From contig NZ_HG964497.1 in assembly GCF_000613125.1 (NCBI RefSeq), positions 416,823 to 480,822 of the forward strand: a DNA stretch of 64,000 nucleotides. The letters are read 5' to 3'. Below the pieces are notes generated by a model that was given only the letters and a program-made list of their open reading frames with translations, ran no database searches and had not been told where the DNA came from. Shown piece after piece: positions 62,185 to 64,000 of this stretch. The DNA comes from Bacillus sp. EB01. GTDB lineage: Bacteria > Bacillota > Bacilli > Bacillales > Cytobacillaceae. The position numbers and the translations under genes are program-made. Each line of letters opens with the position of its first letter. Positions within the stretch are counted from its first letter, which is position 1.

Positions 62185-62697
62185 TTAGATCACCTTCTTC
62201 CCCGTCTTCGCCTCGTATCGAATTTTCTCTTTCAGTTTATTAATTCCATAAATCAAGGCTGCTGGATTTGGTGGGCAGCCGGGAATATATACATCCACCG
62301 GAACAATTTGATCCACACCTTTTACAACAGAATAAGAATTTACATAGGGTCCTCCGGCAGTGGCGCAAGAACCCATTGCAATCACCCATTTCGGTTCAGG
62401 CATTTGGTCATAGAGCCGTCTGACAATCGGGGCCATTTTTTTCGTCACAGTTCCAGATACAATCATGACATCCGACTGCCGAGGAGAATTTCGGAAAAAG
62501 GATCCAAATCGGTCAAGGTCATAATTTGCGGCTCCGACACCCATCATTTCGATCGCGCAGCAAGCAAGCCCGAAGGTCATTGGGTAAAGGGAATTGCTCC
62601 TGGCCCAGGCCTTCACTTGTTCAAGAGTAGTCAAAAAGACATTCCGCTTCATTTCTTCCATTTCTATTGGTGATATATTATCCAATTTTAGTTCCAT
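62185..62697 (-). CDS. nuoB: NADH-quinone oxidoreductase subunit B
   Basis: 170 residues from ATG 62697 with GAAGGTG five bases upstream; a further in-frame ATG at 62718 lies deeper in nuoA and has no such site. The N2 cluster ligands are visible: tandem cysteines in [23 protein letters not shown] and IPGCPPNP. N2 is the last cluster before quinone. It overlaps the nuoA end by about ten bases. Confidence 0.96.
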   Translation of the reverse strand: MELKLDNISPIEMEEMKRNVFLTTLEQVKAWARSNSLYPMTFGLACCAIEMMGVGAANYDLDRFGSFFRNSPRQSDVMIVSGTVTKKMAPIVRRLYDQMPEPKWVIAMGSCATAGGPYVNSYSVVKGVDQIVPVDVYIPGCPPNPAALIYGINKLKEKIRYEAKTGKKVI

Positions 62698-63062
62698 TTC
62701 AGCACCTTCTTCTTCCATGCATAAACAAGCCCTAGTACAAGCATCAATGCGAAAATGAGCATTTCGATCAATGCAAAGATACCGAGCTTATCATAGGCTA
62801 CCGCCCAAGGATACAAAAATACTGTTTCCACATCGAAAATAACAAACATCAGGGCGAAAATATAATAGCGGACATTGAATTGCACTCGTGAATCGTGAAA
62901 CGGCTCAATCCCGCTTTCATATGTAGTATACTTCGCGTCGCTTGGCTTGTGCGGGCGCAGAAGCTTCCCCAGAAACAGTGCCACAATTGGCAGCAAAACC
63001 CCGAGACACAGAAACACAAAGACTATCAGATAATTATTCTGATATACATTCAGCAGATCCAT
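62688..63062 (-). CDS. nuoA: NADH-quinone oxidoreductase subunit A
   Basis: 124 residues from ATG 63062, GGAGGGGA five bases upstream; the open frame continues to 63137 but that stretch spans the promoter. Three membrane helices and the conserved [39 protein letters not shown]. First gene of the operon nuoABCDHIJKLMN. Confidence 0.96.
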   Translation of the reverse strand: MDLLNVYQNNYLIVFVFLCLGVLLPIVALFLGKLLRPHKPSDAKYTTYESGIEPFHDSRVQFNVRYYIFALMFVIFDVETVFLYPWAVAYDKLGIFALIEMLIFALMLVLGLVYAWKKKVLKWN

Positions 63063-63119
63063 GCCTATCCCCTCCAATGTTGTAGAATTTTCACACTTGT
63101 TAAACATGTAACCGAATTC

Positions 63120-63148
63120 ATTATAGCATTGTTGCATTTGTGTGTCGA
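63120..63148 (-). promoter_or_regulatory. SigmaA-type promoter of the nuo operon
   Basis: On the minus strand TCGACA (63143-63148) and TATAAT (63120-63125) are separated by exactly 17 bases, about 60 bases before nuoA. Confidence 0.75.
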
Positions 63149-63443
63149 CAAAGCCAGGAAGAAAAAGAGTACTGGACTTCTTCCCCTTTCTTTCTATTTC
63201 GATAAATTTCTTCAGCCCCTGACCTATTTCGCAAATTCCCCTTCATCCCGGTTGCCGTGGCGGCGCTATGCAGCGTAATTCGATCAATTATCAATCACTC
63301 ACCGCCAGTCGGCGTTTAAGCCCTTCTATCCCTACTATATGTATTCAGTACAGACCTTTTTCATATCTACTTAGTTTATAGTCTATCCATACAAGTTTTG
63401 CTGACACTCACTGCTATTGGTCTCCCGGGTGCCTGTTCAGGCT
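63149..63443. other. Gene-free region upstream of the nuo promoter
   Basis: About 295 bases with no supported gene, repeat or further regulatory site seen. Confidence 0.5.
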
Positions 63444-63485
63444 AAAAAACCGCCTGATTGTTGGTGAACACAATCGTTCAGGCGG
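63444..63485 (-). terminator. Terminator of the transglutaminase-like gene
   Basis: CCGCCTGA...ATTGT pairs with ACAATCAGGCGG; a T run follows on the minus strand. Confidence 0.85.
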
Positions 63486-63493
63486 AGTTCCTT

Positions 63494-64000
63494 CTAATAT
63501 TCATACTGTTTCTTGTAATCGGACGCTTTCTTATAGATGGATTTACCGGAATAATTTTTAGTAGCTGCATCAACAGTGGTATCAATAATGACCCATTTCT
63601 TCAGCTCTTTGATATAAACCTCGTTCCAGGCATGCAATCCTTTTGCATTTGTGGAATAGCCGGTAACGAGCTTTGCAGGAATTCCCTGGCTCCTGAGCAT
63701 CGAGCCGAACAGGGCTGCATAATCGTAGCAAATCCCTTTCTTACTCTTATAAGTGGTATTAATATTTGGCAAATATCCACTTTTCACATTACGGTACTTT
63801 TCATAATCATATTTCACATTGCGGGCAACATAGTTTTGGATTGACCTAACCTTGTCCTCGGTCCTTGTCTTTCCTTTTACAAGCTTTGAAGCAGTCTTAA
63901 TCGGTGACATGGATCTTGTCCACTTTACATTCTGGACGGATTGCAGAAACACAGTTTTAGAGTCTTTCAGTTTGAGGGTTACCTTTTTTGAGGTTACTGA
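63494..64000 (-). CDS. Transglutaminase-like domain protein (5' end outside window)
   Basis: The frame is open to the window edge, so only the last 168 residues are seen. The transglutaminase-like catalytic triad is present: Cys in KSKKGICYDYAALFGSMLRSQGIPAKLVTGY, His in GLHAWNEVYI and Asp in WVIIDTTVD. Bacterial members of this fold act as proteases or crosslinkers, and those with a signal peptide are often secreted; the N-terminus needed to tell is missing. The stop is at 63494, followed by a terminator. Confidence 0.85.
   Translation of the reverse strand, partial: SVTSKKVTLKLKDSKTVFLQSVQNVKWTRSMSPIKTASKLVKGKTRTEDKVRSIQNYVARNVKYDYEKYRNVKSGYLPNINTTYKSKKGICYDYAALFGSMLRSQGIPAKLVTGYSTNAKGLHAWNEVYIKELKKWVIIDTTVDAATKNYSGKSIYKKASDYKKQYEY

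Noticed and set aside
61524-62188. Plus-strand Ala- or Leu-rich frames antisense to nuoC
   Set aside because: They are shadows of the Ala/Lys repeat codons of nuoC.

Overview
The window is a chromosomal segment of an endospore-forming member of the Bacillaceae. The evidence is the set of sporulation genes (spoIIQ, spoIID, spoIIID), mbl, murAA with ywmB and ywzB beside it, xpaC/yaaN, ywqA/ywqB, a ywpF-like gene next to an ssb gene carrying a ComK-type box, pbpC, and AGGAGG-type ribosome binding sites. A relative of Mesobacillus/Bacillus is plausible, but species cannot be set from sequence reading alone. No rRNA, tRNA, CRISPR array, prophage or insertion sequence was seen.

Layout. 1-2.3 kb: the end of a three-gene membrane glycosylation cassette (GT2 C-terminus, GtrA flippase, polytopic GT-C-like protein). 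2.4-15.1 kb: secreted and cell-wall functions (M14 carboxypeptidase, class D sortase with its LPNTA substrate, HExxH metallopeptidase with Ig-like repeats, LysM-NlpC/P60 hydrolase, DUF6270 and TagB/TagF-type teichoic acid enzymes, CAP protein). 15.5-20 kb: a soluble PAS histidine kinase and an RsbR-type STAS protein flank two paralogous microproteins, followed by a second DUF6270 gene. 20-26 kb: CPBP protease with a 31-aa membrane peptide, xpaC-yaaN, mnaA, a small sigma factor and a 54-aa gene. 26.9-31.5 kb: SWIM protein and SNF2 helicase. 31.6-38.6 kb: a 52-bp minisatellite, ssb with a ComK box, ywpF, a lipoprotein, fabZ, an EpuA-like protein, mbl, spoIIID and a nucleotidyltransferase. 38.7-43.6 kb: a frameshifted pcp, ywrD and PBP3. 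43.7-51 kb: spoIIQ, vanZ-like, spoIID, a DUF6843-type membrane protein, murAA, ywmB, ywzB. 51.1-52 kb: gtaB. 52.2-63.1 kb: an 11-gene complex I operon (nuoABCDHIJKLMN, no nuoEFG), split between nuoK and nuoL by about 0.5 kb of repetitive DNA. The window ends inside a transglutaminase-like gene.

Theme. Most genes build, decorate or remodel the envelope: UDP-sugar supply (gtaB, mnaA, murAA), polymer synthesis and decoration, wall hydrolases and synthases, and mother-cell/forespore engulfment genes. The least explained signals lie between genes: a palindrome present twice, a cluster of small hairpins at 26.6 kb, the minisatellite, two families of structured dispersed repeats, and the microprotein pair.
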